Shown here: positions 10,601 to 23,640 of the stretch, one piece after another
Layout: each line of letters starts with the position of its first letter
Numbering within the stretch: the first letter of the stretch is position 1
Source: Stercorarius parasiticus
Taxonomy: Eukaryota > Chordata > Aves > Charadriiformes > Stercorariidae
Assembly: GCA_013396915.1 (NCBI GenBank)
Contig: VWZL01005003.1
Location: 361,475-425,474 of the forward strand
Length of the DNA: 64,000 nucleotides
Direction: 5' to 3'
Program-made: the position numbers and the translations under genes
The notes under the pieces: generated by a model
What the model saw: the letters and a program-made list of their open reading frames with translations, nothing else
Database searches by the model: none
Told to the model about the DNA's origin: nothing

Positions 10601-13600
10601 TAAGTGGATAGATTACATGAAGCTGCATTTTCCATGGCCGTCTGTCCTCATGTTGCAAATATTTAGAAGACAACGACTAGAAAATGACCAGTAAGAAGAC
10701 TGTGAATAGTTAGGCCTTACAATTAAAGTATATAAGCAGTCAAATCCTGGCTGCCATCACATATCCTGCTAGAAAATAGTGTCCACAGTTGCACATTCGG
10801 GACGCAGCCCTGTTCCCTGCACATAGCCAGAATTTTACAGATGGATTAGTGTGACATAAAAAGATAGGAAACGTTTGTTGTATGTGGGAAGCAGAATGGA
10901 GCCACTGAGCAGCTATCTGCTTAGCCTAAATTTTGCCCTAGCCTCTGCAGCTGCTGGGATGATGATGTTGAAGGAGTCTGAGTTGTTACGTCTCACAGAT
11001 GCCCAAAAGATTCCTCAATCATTTAGTATGCAGACTATTTTTCTATCAGGGTAATATGGTTTCAAACAATGTTGTCTAATAATTATAGAAGTTTCAAATT
11101 TAGCGATTTATTGTAAGCACATGATACGGTAGCTCTATCAGTGTTTTCACACTGGTTTTCTCATAGCTAGTTCTGGCCACAAACCAAGTTTTATCCACTT
11201 CAGGTATTTCATTTTGTCTGCTAGGCACCCAGCTTCTTTCAGTTTGAATACCTCAGAAGGCTGAAAGGGAAGAAACTGTGCCTGCTTCGTCCCCCGTCCC
11301 TCTTCCATCCTGACCAAAACCCATTGCTTCCTCCTTTTAACCACACTGTGTGTCAGCGGGCAGCAGCCTGGGGCAGGTGCAGCGTACAGAGCCACCTTGG
11401 ACCACCCCATTTTTCTCCTGCTAGAATGCTCCCTGCATCTGCACACTCTTGCCAGTTCTACAGGTAATGTCTCCAAATGCTGCTGTTAATCAAAACATTT
11501 ATTTCACAAGTTCTGGACACCTCCTTGTGGATTTGCTTTGGGCTTCATTTTGTTTCACACACCTTATTTCTTAGGGGTCACAGATACAGCTATGAACAAG
11601 TACATATCCATATGCCCAAGAGAGTATTTGCACATGCAAATATAAGAGAAAGTAATGCCTAAATCTGTTGAGCACACAGCTGAAAATGTGGAGCGGGACC
11701 TCAGGCAAACTCATTTGACTACACAAGCAGGGATTACTTTTTAATAGCTCTCTATGCCTTTTTAGGCCAAAGCTCTTGGTGGGATTTTGTTGCAGGGTTT
11801 TTGTTTTTTCATGTATGCCAGCAATTGTCAGCCTAAGATTATTGGTTGTTCTACCAGGATGGGAGAAAGAATATTGTAGTTACTGAGTTCGAGCTAATTA
11901 GTATGCACAGTTCAGTTTGTGACCTTCATTTTCACTTTGGCTTGCCCATCTGGAAGGGAATATGTTCCTTGGTCTTTTTTATTGAATGGGTCTGATTTCC
12001 ATCACTGTACATTATCTTAACTTTTCTCATTTCAGTAAGATAGGCTTTGGGAAGACAGCCATTTATTTTGCTTAGCTTCTGTTTGAGACCTGTTTCATTT
12101 GCCTTTTAATTTCTCTGTTAAATAATGCTAGCTTTGGATTGCTACCAGTCTCTGAGTTTTTTGTGTCTCTTCTGGATAGACAGCACTTAGTCGTGAGTGG
12201 TAACAACATCAAAGCACTCCGCTATATTCCCTCTTAACTACCTAGAAACCATTACTTTCCAAATTATGTTATTATCCACAACAAAGTGACTACAAGCAAT
12301 TTTAAAACTGAGGATGAAATCTGTGGGTTGTAAAATCCATGCCTACATCAGCATGAAGAAAAGTAGCTTTGTTGTTGGTTTTGTTCCAGTAGCTCCAGGT
12401 TTTTGAAGCTGAATCACCATCTTATACTCACAGACAACTACACTTTTTTCTAAAAAAAGGTCCTTAATAAAGAGGATTCTAGATTCCCAGGTAAACAATT
12501 TATTAATTCAGCCCTGAAAGCACAGCAGGATAAAAGCAAATCAATAGTAAGATGGACATTCTACTTCCTAATAGGTGGTTTGTTATCTTAAAACCGAAGG
12601 AGCAATTCTCAAAAACACCTGTATTTCTTCATATAGCTCTAAGAACAATATCCTCCCTCTTTTCCCTGTCAATAAATTGGTTCCTTTTGGTCTTGTGGTT
12701 TATCCCTTTGGGAACAAGATTATTGTCCCATAAACCAGCAAGCAGTTACTATTATCCCTTAATTACTACTAATGGTGTGAAGCTGAAAAGTAATATTGCG
12801 TGGCTTGTAATATAAGTGTTGTTATGCACTGCACTTACTGACAGGGAGATTGATTCTAGGTCTAGAATCACCGCCAGGACTGAGATTTGTACTGTCACAC
12901 AGACATCACTACCCAGACGGCTGTTTTCACTCACGTCAAGTAGCACTGCTTTGCAAATGGCCCCACCGAAGGGAAAGGAAATGCCAACAAAGTGAGGCAA
13001 TGATACTCGGCATAAATAAACATATTTGATCTTGGCCCAGTGTTTGCAAGCTCTTCCTCTGGAAATCACAGTAGGCATCAAAGACAGAAGTAACATGGTG
13101 TGACTGCAGAAGTAGGCTTCTGGCTCCCTTCAGCCGCAGGCACAAGAACGTGCCTTATTGTAAATGCATGAGAAGTGCCCTTCGAGTCAACAAGATTGTT
13201 CATGCACCTAAAGCTAGACACTTGTGCAAGCACCTGGGTTGTTTGCATAGGCATTACGCACGCTGCTGAGAGTTCCCAGGTACTTCTAGCACAAAAAAGT
13301 CATCATATTATCAAGGCTAACGTGAGTGAGATGATGAACATTGCTCCCGGTCATCATCTGAACTGAGCAGATCAGGGCACTAGCACAGCGCAGCAGATCT
13401 AAGCCCTGCCCTGCTCCTCCAGCATTTTCACACTTGGCAGCTGCCTCATTTACTTAATCTGGAACTTCCTACACAAACCAAAGGGAAAGCACAAACACAA
13501 GAGCTGTTTGCCCTGGTTTCTGGTCAATTAAACGCTCCTTTTCCTAAGACAGGTTTTCTTCCCTATTAATTAAGGTCCTTATGCTGGCAAAGTTCAACGT

Positions 13601-16293
13601 CACCACGCAGGCAAGAAGCTGGGCACCAGACCTGAAAGCTCTGTGGCTACAGCTGCTCAGGCGGGTATTTGGTTCCCCAGTTTGCTCCTCAGTCCCCTGA
13701 CCAGCCATGCTACATGTATGTTAATTTTCTTCCCAGCTCATTTTTGAAAGGAACTGACTAGTTACTTACCTTTGAGGCAAATGCATATGCAACTCTGCAT
13801 CTGGTACAATAACAGAAAGGCATCACCATGGGGGAATACAGCACAATACTTGCACCACTTTAGATACTCTGAATTTAAAAATTGTTTTGACAAAACTGTC
13901 TTAAGTTTACAAGAGGTTCAGGGGAGACCCGAGAAAGGTGCTCAGTAAGGACAAAAATTACATTTATATTACTGAGATTATTATTATATTAGTTATTATA
14001 TTATTATTATGTTAATAACATTACAGTGTGGCTTCATGCAAACTGCCTACTGAGGATAATCCAAACTCATGCTGGAGATGGCTCTAATAACATAATAGTC
14101 CAGATAATTGAGGTTCAGCACTTGAAAACATTACCTGGCCCTGCTTAATTCACTCTTATGGATAGACAGCACCAGGTGGATAGCTCTGAACCTCTGCCCT
14201 GGGCACAGCGACACTCACCAGAGCGGATGCCTTTAGAAACCACCTGGCCTAAAGTGATTCCTTTCACAGAAGCTTGCCCTAGTCTCTGTTGTAACCACTG
14301 ACAGACGACAGAGTCATTTGAGAGTCATTTTCAGGTTTAAATGTTTATCAGCTAGCTATATGAGTAATAATTTACATTCCGGGTAAGAACTTTGTGAGTA
14401 AAAAGCCTAGAATAAAAAGGTAAGTCCCAGGGCTTAGATAAAAAAATTAATAAAAACCTGTATTTGTTGACTTCTGTATGATTTACATTTTGAAGGTTCC
14501 AGAAAAAATACTTTAAATTCCTTTTGCCAATGGACTTGGAAAAAGGAAACAATTTGATAATATTAAACCTTAATTCTTCTACGGCTGTTGGTTTGGGAGA
14601 ACTAATTTGTGATTTTACCATGAAAATTAACAGTGTGAAAGGTATAAAACAGGCTAGAATCTGTTGCTAAAAAGAGGAAAAGAACTTGCAGGGAAAGGCT
14701 CCACACATAACTGGATGAATAATTACATCAAATAAGACCCTGGGAGTCAGCAGAGAATCTGCAGATGAGAATGGGAAAAAAAGAACTGACAAAAATAAGC
14801 TGTGTCTTTAGGGACAAAATGCTGAAGGTTTTAGTGAGAATTACAAAAAGGCAAGCTGAACTAGAGCAATCAAGTAGATTAAAAGTACCCCCAAAATGTC
14901 CTTCAGACACATGCTAGAAGTTATGGAGGAAAAGTGGGATCTTATCTAATCAGAAATAGGGTACAAATTAGAGATAGTGCAGGTATGAATGAAAAAAACA
15001 GACTTAAACATCTCAGCTCGGTTTTCTAAAATGACTGATGTGGGCTACTGGAGACAATTCGGGGTGGCTCTGAATTGGGAAGTGCTGCCAAAACAGGGAT
15101 AATGCGACCTTGCTTAGATACCAAAAGAAGAGCCATTATTTAAGAAAAAGAAAGACATTGACCAGGTATCTGTTTGCCACAGTTAGCTTCTCAAAATTTT
15201 GCAAAGCTGGAGAACAACTTCTGAGGGAACAACTAAAAGAGAGGTAAATAAAATATCTGTTTACTAAAGGTAGTCTCATACTAACCTGACACCTTTCTTT
15301 AACATGATAGATGATCTTGTAGGAAACGGAAGCACAGAACAAGTTAGCATCAGTGTATGCAGTCAAGGCTGATGATAAAGTCATATTTAAAAATTGTTTG
15401 CTCCTTAAATGTCATAGTTTCTATATAGTTATTTATTCTCTTCTGGAAGTTCTGAATTATATTTTGTTGGTAGGAAAACTGTAGGGATAGATAATTTGTT
15501 CAATAGCAGAAGCCTTGTAAGGTGTCCAGTCTTCTTCTTGTTGTTGCTGCTTCTTTACATATTTTGCTCTCTAGATACTCTATGATCCATATTCCATAAT
15601 GCAATTTTGGCCACTTTCCTTCCCTCTGAATTGATGTTTCTTTCCATTGCTGTTAGCTAACATGTTATTCAAATTCAAAACATTATTATATTTCTCCTCT
15701 CTCTTGCTCGCTCTCTTTTTTTTTTAAAGCTCAAACCTTATTAACATCCTGGCTCCAATTCCTCCAGTTTTTCTTTATCCTTACAGAACGACTCCAAGCT
15801 TTACAATGGAAAAAATAGTGTCCCCCCCGGCAATTTAATTTATCGGGGAAATTTAGTTTCCAAACTTCCTGCCTTCCCCTCACCTAATGAGGTGAGTTTT
15901 TACACCTCATTAATGTGATGCACACAAACACATACTTTACTACTTTGTTTCTAGAACAAGACACAGACATTTACAGCTACTCTTCCTCCATCTCACAATT
16001 GCACTCTCTGTTGTTTTACTACTGTAGAAGTCCCTTGATATTTTTACCATTATAAGACATCTTCAAATTGTTCTATAGCTACCTTTTAAAAGCTATTTTA
16101 ATAAATTAATATAGTTCAAGTAAGACAGGATTATAAATCAGATGACAAAGTATGTTTTTTCTATTAAAAAGGATGGCTTTTATAAGCCTTGGTCCTCGCA
16201 AAAATATAGGTCCCTCTTTAGGTCACATTGAGAAAATATCCAGAGTCTGATGGTTTTAAAATACTGACCTTCGTACTATGTGCAGGTTTGGGG
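10601..16293. other. Unique sequence, no gene seen
   Basis: AT-rich single-copy DNA. A TTA/TAA-rich simple-sequence patch lies at about 13970-14020. Open frames in the range (for example 11147-11476 minus, 12552-12815 plus, 12752-13096 minus and 15136-15384 minus) have no recognisable domains. A mildly GC-richer stretch lies at 13360-13720. I see no RNA gene or clear mobile element. Confidence 0.4.
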
Positions 16294-16330
16294 GTATTTT
16301 TTTGTTGGTTTTTTTTGCTTTTTTTTTTTA
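16294..16330. repeat. T-rich low-complexity tract
   Basis: Four T runs (4 to 11 long) are separated by single G or GG interruptions and followed by 'aag'. On the minus strand this would be an A-rich tail, but no retroposed body is recognisable next to it. Confidence 0.8.
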
Positions 16331-17168
16331 AGAACTGGAGCAGTTGTACTTTATTATAAGGTTATGGAATTTATTAACCAGCCTCAATTAGCCATCAAAG
16401 GCTATTCTTTAAAATAAAGGAGTAACAAGGTATACTCCCTATTAGCTTCACATGTCAAGGTTAAGTAGTTTGGATGGATGGTGAAGAGAATATGCAGAAA
16501 TCTGTAAAGAGCAACGTAGCTACTATTTATGACTTGTGGAAGAGTCCTCTCAGCAGCAAGCACATATTTGGAGCCAGGCATCACAAGCACAGTTGTACAA
16601 AGCAGCCCAGTCCCACTGAGCCCAGCCGGGCGATGCCACACCACCTCAGGTGCTGCTCACTCTGATGTTTGGAGGGACAGACAGCATGGTACTGCCCAGC
16701 AAGCCCTCAGTTTCTTCACCCTGTGCTGTCCTGTGACCCTGTGGCTGAAGGCCATTTACTTTTTCAAATAGCGTGCCCCTGGCCATAGCTTAGCTTTTAT
16801 TATTTCTGTTGTGAGATCTGTCATGCCTATCCCCTTGTTACTCAACCCATTTGGATTTCAAATAATCATTCCTTAAACTATGACTACAGAGAATAGAAAA
16901 AAGCTAAGTACAAAGTAAACCAACACAATCACAACAACTAAATTCAAATCATGTGTATGTATTTCTTAAAAGTCTTGGCTATCACTATGATATCTGTCAT
17001 GCCTCCTCAGCTAAATCCCAACCTCTTCAGTCTGAGGTGAAAACTGGGGGAATACTAGAATTGTGCAATGACTCCCAAAGCCCTCAGCTCCGAGACGCAG
17101 AGCGGCAAGGCAGTGAGCCCCTCTTTTGGAAATGCAGCAGCCGTTGCTGACAAGCCTTGAGGTCAGCT
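16331..17168. other. Mixed-GC unique sequence, no gene seen
   Basis: A GC-richer patch from about 16560 to 16760 sits in AT-rich DNA. Open frames on both strands (16402-16644 minus, 16529-16771 plus) are products of that composition and show no recognisable domain. Confidence 0.35.
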
Positions 17169-17188
17169 TCCTCCCTCCCTCCCTCCCC
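17169..17188 (+). repeat. (CCTC)n microsatellite
   Basis: Five near-perfect copies of a four-base CCTC/CTCC unit. Pure simple repeat in a locally GC-rich stretch. Confidence 0.85.
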
Positions 17189-20100
17189 AAGCCATGGAGG
17201 CGACTCCACCTGGGACCGTATCCTGAGGGACAGAGGCAATCTCTCAAATGGGTAGAAATGTCACCGAGAAAAAACATGCTTCCCTGCTTTTGAGACCTCA
17301 GCGCGAGAGGGGGGGTGTGACCGGCCTGGCCTGATGTGAAAGCCCAGAGAGGAGAGCAATGAAAGGCAACTGAAAGAGGGCAGAGCTGCATGGTTGGTTT
17401 TCCTCATTACAAATTGGAACTTATTTTGCTGGCACATATTCTGCTGCAGCCTAGTCAACGGAGCAGAGTTGGTCAGAGGTGGATGACAAAACCGTTTAAT
17501 AGGGATCAGTCTCTCCCGGAGGAACGCAATGTGCAGGGGAAGCCAATGAAGAGGGCAACCTGTTCTCTGCATCACGGCGCAGGTTCGGTTTTCTGCACAT
17601 AACCAGAGATACACTAAAGGAAGAACCTCTGCAAGACCTGAATGACAGGAGTTTTTGAATGGCAGGCACTCATACGCGCAACCCAACGCACCATCATACC
17701 TAAATACTAAGCAGTTCCTTCTTTCTCTCAAGTCATTATTATCAGTTCATACCTCTTCAGCAGAGCGTATGAAAGACCCTGAAGTCCAAGCTGTGTGTCC
17801 CGAGCAGTCACTGTTCCCCCCAGCTTCACAAAATATCTTCCGGATAGCTTTTACCAGTGGTTTTCCCCTGGAGTTGTAAATGGAATAACATGTTCCCCAA
17901 TGGACTCCTAGGAGAGTCAACAGCAGTTACTCTACGTGCCCTCTCCTTAAGCACTGCTGCTCTCAATTATTCTCACTCTCTCCTGTTTAAACAAGTGTGT
18001 GTGAGTACAAACATGTATACACACAGAGGATGCCTGCCTGAACCCATAAATCTGACACACCACATGTTAATACAGAGAATAGCAAGTTCTTAACAGGAAT
18101 ATATCAGATCGCATTTTCCCTTCCCAAACCTGTGGTTCAGAAAACAGATTCAAGTTCAGTTTCACAAAGATATCCAAATCAGCCACATCTAAAAATCAAG
18201 AATTTTACTGCAGCTAATATAGTTACATTATCGAAACTGAATGCTTGTAAAATGCAGGTGCGCAACTTACCCTCCTTCAGAACTCTGCGGAGAACAAGAA
18301 AGAAACTGCTCTTCAGAGGAGCAAGATACCAGGTAGAGGAAGGGAGTTGTCTTCCCTTCTGCCAAATGGCCATTTACCATTCATAGTTCTTATTTGCAGC
18401 TTCACACAAAGTGCTCAGTGATGAGTGCTTACTTGTCACTGTCCAGATTTTGCTATATCCTCACTAATGATGACAATTACCCGGCTCCTCCTACTTGCGT
18501 CCCTGATGTCAGTGGAACCACGGATGGCAGACCCTGGGCCTTCTCTTACTGATACTTACACTATGATTTTTACACTGCTGATAGACACAGTTAGTTCAGT
18601 TATTCTGGGGTACGCTTTTTCTACTTTGTATTTTGCAGACAGGGCTTTACACTGACAATCTAGGCAAAATGTGTCTTTTTGTATTTTAAAAAAAGGCAAT
18701 TCCCTTGAAGATGTTACGGTGTTTGCATATGACAGGGGAGATTTACAGACAAATTATATTTTAGTACATTCTCACTAGAACTGTAGCTGTTAAGAATTCA
18801 GAAACACTGGGAATATAAATCCATAAATTTCAAGCAATATGTGGAATGTTGCCAGATTTAGAAATAATCCAATAATGTCATATTTTGGAGGTAAGATATC
18901 TTCAGTCTAGCAGCATCTTAAAGCTCATAGCTCACATTACTAAGTTCATATTTCATGGAAGTTACACACACATAGATTTCATTTTTGCTACAAAGGTGAT
19001 GAATTGCAAAATTCACATCAAAACATAAACACAAGCAGAGAAAATGTGTTGCAAAGTTTTACTGTTTCTGTAGAATTCCAAGCATCAGCTGTAATGCAAA
19101 ATTATAGTGCATTAGGCACTGTGCTTGATATGGGACACCTGCTTATACTGCTTCAAATGTAAAAAATCGGGATATTCACTCTTTCAGTAACCTGAATACA
19201 GTCCACTTACCTTCTGAATCCATGTATAAGCCTATGATTTAGTTGGTATTCAAAATACATCCACTAAATTAAGTAAAAACTACCCTGGAAGTTATATGCA
19301 ATGGCAACAATGCAAGATTTGTTAGACACTCACTCGAGCATGACATGACACAAGGCCATGTAGCTGGATAACCTTAGAAATGACATAGTTGTTTGCCTTA
19401 GGTAGAAATACAATGTCAAAAGAAACCTACCTAGCTCCTTTTCTCTTTTAATGAGATTTTTACTCTTTTCAGGCAGTACAAATTATCCAGGAAAGTATCT
19501 TGATGTAGGATGTCCTCTGATGTTGGCCAGCTTTATGCCATTTATCCTCTCCCCTCTCCAGCCACTCTAAACGTGTTCCACAAGAAAAATAAAGATGAAG
19601 GAAAACCTAATTGGATCCTGCTATCTGACTAAAAGCCACAGCAATAAAACAATGCCTTGAATACATGGCTTGCTGAAACAGATGACCCAGGCATTTTGAA
19701 TTTATAGCTACATGTGTAGACTGACTTGTGGATAAAAAAAACATACATGTAATTACTCCTCGGCTGACAGAAAAGGGTCTGGGGGATTCAAGGTGAGAAA
19801 GAAGAAAAATGCAGAAGAAAGAGAGGAAACATACCTACTTTTTGGCTGGCTTTTCACAACGTATAGTAAAATATTTATTATTATATTGGTATGGGAAAGT
19901 GCATTACAAGCTCCCTGCTAAAACTTATATTTAAGCCGTAGGAATATAAATATATATTTAAAGTTAGAGCAAATTGAGGAGGTATAATACCTTTTTTTAC
20001 CAACTAGTATAACTTACTGCAACTGTGGATATGCTAAGCACTTCAACTATCCCTGATATTTTTTGCTCAAAAATCATGAGCTGAAGTGCAGACGAACATT

Positions 20101-21572
20101 GCTTCTCCACGACACTTCACGCCTGTGTATAATGTTTCCCTGAAGGACCTGCTTTCTTTCATCAAAGCAGCCCAGTGTCAGATGTGAGCTGGTGCTGCTT
20201 CACTGCAAGGAGAGCAGTGGCACTGATTTACACCAGCTAAGTGCATATATTCAAACAGCATCAATTCAATGTCACAACTTTTGCGACCAGGGAAGGGGAA
20301 CATTTTTGCTGAGGAGGCAAGCTTATGCTAATGCTGCCCTAGACAGAGAAGAAAGGTTCTTGGTTTTGAAAATCTGAAATATTTCTTAAAAAAGCAAACT
20401 GCAGCACCACCAATTTTGCTGACAACACTTTTAATAAAAGAGCCGAGTCTGTCTGTGAGATTGTTGCAAATACTCAAGTATCTAGGTAGAAACATGATTC
20501 GCCACTCATTAGTTTAAAGAGATTTTCTTGGATGAAGCCTGTGAATGTGATATCCTACAACACAATGCCCACAATGAACCCAGACATAATTCTCTGACAA
20601 AACGAAGATCCAAAAATGCAGCAGCGTATGAGAGAGAATGGAGATTTAATATTGCTGGAGAGACAGTCTGAATGAACTTCTTATTATAGAAAGAGATTGA
20701 ATCTTTCCATTATAAAAAAGTACAGATTATTGCATCTTGATGAGCCTAGTTTATTATGGGATTCTCACATGGTAGGAGGGAGTAACAGCGTTATCTGCCT
20801 TCTTCAGGATTTTGTAGGAATGTGTAGGTTTCTCAGAGCCTCCTCAGTTGAAGATGCAACAACAGTGACTTCCCCTGTGGCCCCCGCATCCGCCACCTAT
20901 CTTTTTCCTGTTTTGCATTCAACCTATAGTGTTACAACACAGCTAAGATGGACACTTCTGCATCAGAAGCCCTATGTTAGAATGAATTTGGCTTACAGTT
21001 TTAAAACTTACCCTCACAAATGCCCTTTATTACTCAATAAGCCTTCTGCAATTCAAATCTATGGCTTCTTGAAGCCATAGTTTTCAATTCTAAAAATGAA
21101 AAAGTGCATGCTGTTTTTCATCCTGCCAGCCACATGCTTGAAGGTGGGCTGGATTCTCTTCTACCTTGGACATCAGGAATCTAAGTCTTAACTAAGTGAC
21201 TGGCTGTTGAATTGCTGCAGTGGTGAGGGGTCCCATCTGCTTAGCTTTCAAAGTAGCTAATGGTACGATTAAAATTGAAGCTAGTAATCCCTGTAGCTAG
21301 TGATACCGTTCTTAAATTCTGTCTTTACTCACACTCCTTTTAGATGATTTCTCGCCTGCGTATGCATTCACAGAGACAGGCACACAGGAGCGCACAGTGA
21401 GCCCCAGCAGATCTGATTACACTAGTGCATGGCATGGGGGCAGGATTTAAGGAACTGATGCTGAGGGCCCAGCAGCAAGAGTTATGACTTGGTGGAGTGG
21501 AGAGAGGTGGAAGGGCATGTTTTCTGAATTGATGCCTATGGCTACACCAGACATTCTCCCTTTTTGGGATTT
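17189..21572. other. Unique sequence, no gene seen
   Basis: The first 500 bp is GC-richer and gives long overlapping minus-strand frames (17011-17391 and 17261-17731) with no domain match; overlapping frames of similar length in a GC-rich patch are typical of chance. From 18.7 to 20.7 kb the DNA is AT-rich and featureless. Another GC-richer patch begins at about 21340. Confidence 0.4.
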
Positions 21573-21712
21573 GGGGTCTCAAGTGCCACAGGACTTATTG
21601 TTACCCCACGGCTAAAGTAGCAGTCAGTTCTGTCACTGAATCAGGGTCTCTTAAGCAACAGGAGTTATTGCTGCCCCCAGGCTGTTGTAGAGGTCACAGC
21701 CTCGACCTGCCA
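21573..21712 (+). repeat. Diverged 70-bp tandem duplication (2 copies)
   Basis: Two neighbouring blocks, 21573-21642 and 21643-21712, share a common order of motifs: 'gggtctc' (21574 and 21644), then 'acagga(c/g)ttattg', then a C-run, then a 'gtag(c/a)(a/g)gtca' block. By eye identity is about two thirds. The period is 70 bp. This is an old local duplication in non-coding DNA and no function is suggested. Confidence 0.55.
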
Positions 21713-22499
21713 GTGCTATGCTAAGTGTTGGAGAGAAGTTCTCCTCCTTTCCTGCATCATACCCTCAGGGCTCAGCATGCCTAGCTGGAGAGGGCATTGG
21801 GCTGACAACCTGGCCCTTTAGGTGAGACTATTGAGTTGATTATTCCTTCATATGGCAGGCATCACTTTCTCACATGTCAAATACGTGTCTATGCTATGCT
21901 CTCTGCTTTGAAAAACTGACTTCATAAAGAAAATAGAACAGTACCTATTGTTCTATCACAGAAAAGGGAAATCAGCACTCAACTGAAATACTAAGGCACA
22001 ACTTCTATCACACCTCCAGCTCACAATGAGTTCAATGGCACTGCCTTTGATTTACAAAGACCTATTTTTTATTGCCTCTATCATACTCTCAGATTATTTT
22101 AATGAAGACAGAATATGGAAGAGGAAAACTACATCTCTTATAATTTAATCAAATTTAGAGATTCTGTTGAAACAGTCACTGTTTCACTGTGCAATTTTCT
22201 TCTGTTAAGTGAATTGTCAACTATCCACTATCACTTAAAAAAATAAATTATTACAAAATGTCTCCAAGCCACCTGCCCACCAAGTCAACTGGAATTTTGT
22301 CTGAGATGTGAGTAAAGGATCAGGCTCATTATTTGAAAAATTTGTTTCAGTGATATTTAATCACATATCTGTTATGAAACAGACACTGATTTATACAGTG
22401 CTCAGTTACAGAACCCAAGCCATACAAAATATAGGATTACTTTCATTTGGAAATATTAGCTGGATACAGATATCTAATTAAGTAGAATTCACATTAATT
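21713..22499. other. Unique sequence, no gene seen
   Basis: AT-rich single-copy DNA; no open frame or repeat family worth naming. Confidence 0.4.
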
Positions 22500-22558
22500 C
22501 GTTATAACGACATGTCAGTAGACATTATCCTCCCATTTGGTTGTTAACGGTTATAACC
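22500..22558. other. Cluster of short perfect palindromes
   Basis: Perfect 10-bp palindromes CGTTATAACG (22500-22509) and GGTTATAACC (22549-22558) share the core GTTATAAC. Between them, directly before the second, lies GTTAAC (22543-22548). The arrangement is seen directly. Whether it is a protein-binding site or chance in AT-rich DNA is unknown. Confidence 0.5.
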
Positions 22559-23361
22559 AGTATATAATCAGCATATTATTGCTATAAACCTCAGAATTTA
22601 GCAGCAGGTTTGAATCTTCTGTTCTCTCTTTCTTTAAAGACAAGAGGCCATAAGATATACCCGATAATGACTCTGCGAGTCTAAAAATGCATGACAGAAT
22701 GTTAACATTAACAATATCATAAAAAATACATAAAATAAATTAATTCTAAACCTTCAGGAAAAAAGCTCTGTGTATGCAGATGATGACACTGTAGAGTTTT
22801 TAACACCTTGTACTGAAAAAATAAAGCACAGAAAAGCATTAGTCCCATGGAAAATTGCCTTAATTGCTTTGACCCCAAAGGGTAAGACATTAGGAACACC
22901 TTAAGAGCTATATATTCAGTACAAACAATGGTGCCCTCAAGCAGAAAGGAGCCTTTTCACTCTGTTGCTTTGATTTTGACCAATGCGTCCAGTGTAATCA
23001 ACTATAGCAATGTTTAATCTTGCGTCTTTACATCTAGATAATACAAATCATCATTACAAACAGAAAAGGATTTGCAATTAATAACTTATTCCTTATATCG
23101 GATATAGACAAGAACAACTTTGTACTGCACTCCATAGTTAGAAAAACACTATACTATAAGAATGTAATATCTGTTAAGATTATAAGAATTAAAAACAAAG
23201 TAACAAATGTGCTCAATAAATGTGAAGATTAGTTCTAATCTCAGTTTCAAAAATATACAACACAGTTAATGTTATTTACAGAAGGTGAAAATAGGTGACA
23301 GAAGTTCATAATAATGTAACCTTGGTGCACGGGATGTGTGTATTTCCAGTAGGCTGGTTAA
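22559..23361. other. Unique sequence, no gene seen
   Basis: AT-rich DNA with no recognisable gene or repeat. One short minus-strand frame (22717-22899) has no domain. Confidence 0.4.
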
Positions 23362-23640
23362 TTTATTTTACACTTGCATACACATTATAAGTCAGAGTAT
23401 ATAGAATGTGTATTTAACAGATTAATTCAATTTTCTTTGCCAAATCAGCGTGTTCTGGCTTTCTACCAAATTTTGTATCTGTTTTAAAGACAGGTTCATT
23501 CCTGTCTCTCAGAGGTTGTCTTAAAAGCCTCACATATATTATTTGGTTTTTCAACTTTGATACATGCTCTTCTGTTTTAGAAAGCTTTTGCCACATGCTG
23601 TTTGTCTTTTGCATATCATTTCAGTCTAAACTTACTAAGG
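23362..23640 (-). pseudogene. Possible coding relic or terminal exon of unknown family
   Basis: A minus-strand frame of 66 codons (23614 to 23414) has a protein-like character unlike most frames here: a charged, heptad-like start ('WQKLSKTEEHVSKLKNQI', residues 8-25) that could form a coiled coil, then a basic middle ('LRQPLRDRNEP') and 'KFGRKPEHADLAKKIE' at the end, with few Ser/Cys-rich low-quality runs. The stop codon is followed about 50 bases later on the same strand by an AATAAA (complement at 23362-23367), as at the end of a real transcript. An in-frame stop lies three codons before the first Met, and no good splice acceptor is visible, so an intact gene is not supported. I do not recognise the family. 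It may be a retrocopy relic, a terminal exon, or chance. Confidence 0.3.

Noticed and set aside
17011..17731. Overlapping minus-strand frames of 126 and 156 codons
   Set aside because: Two long frames overlapping in different phases in a GC-rich patch, with no domain in either, point to composition rather than coding.
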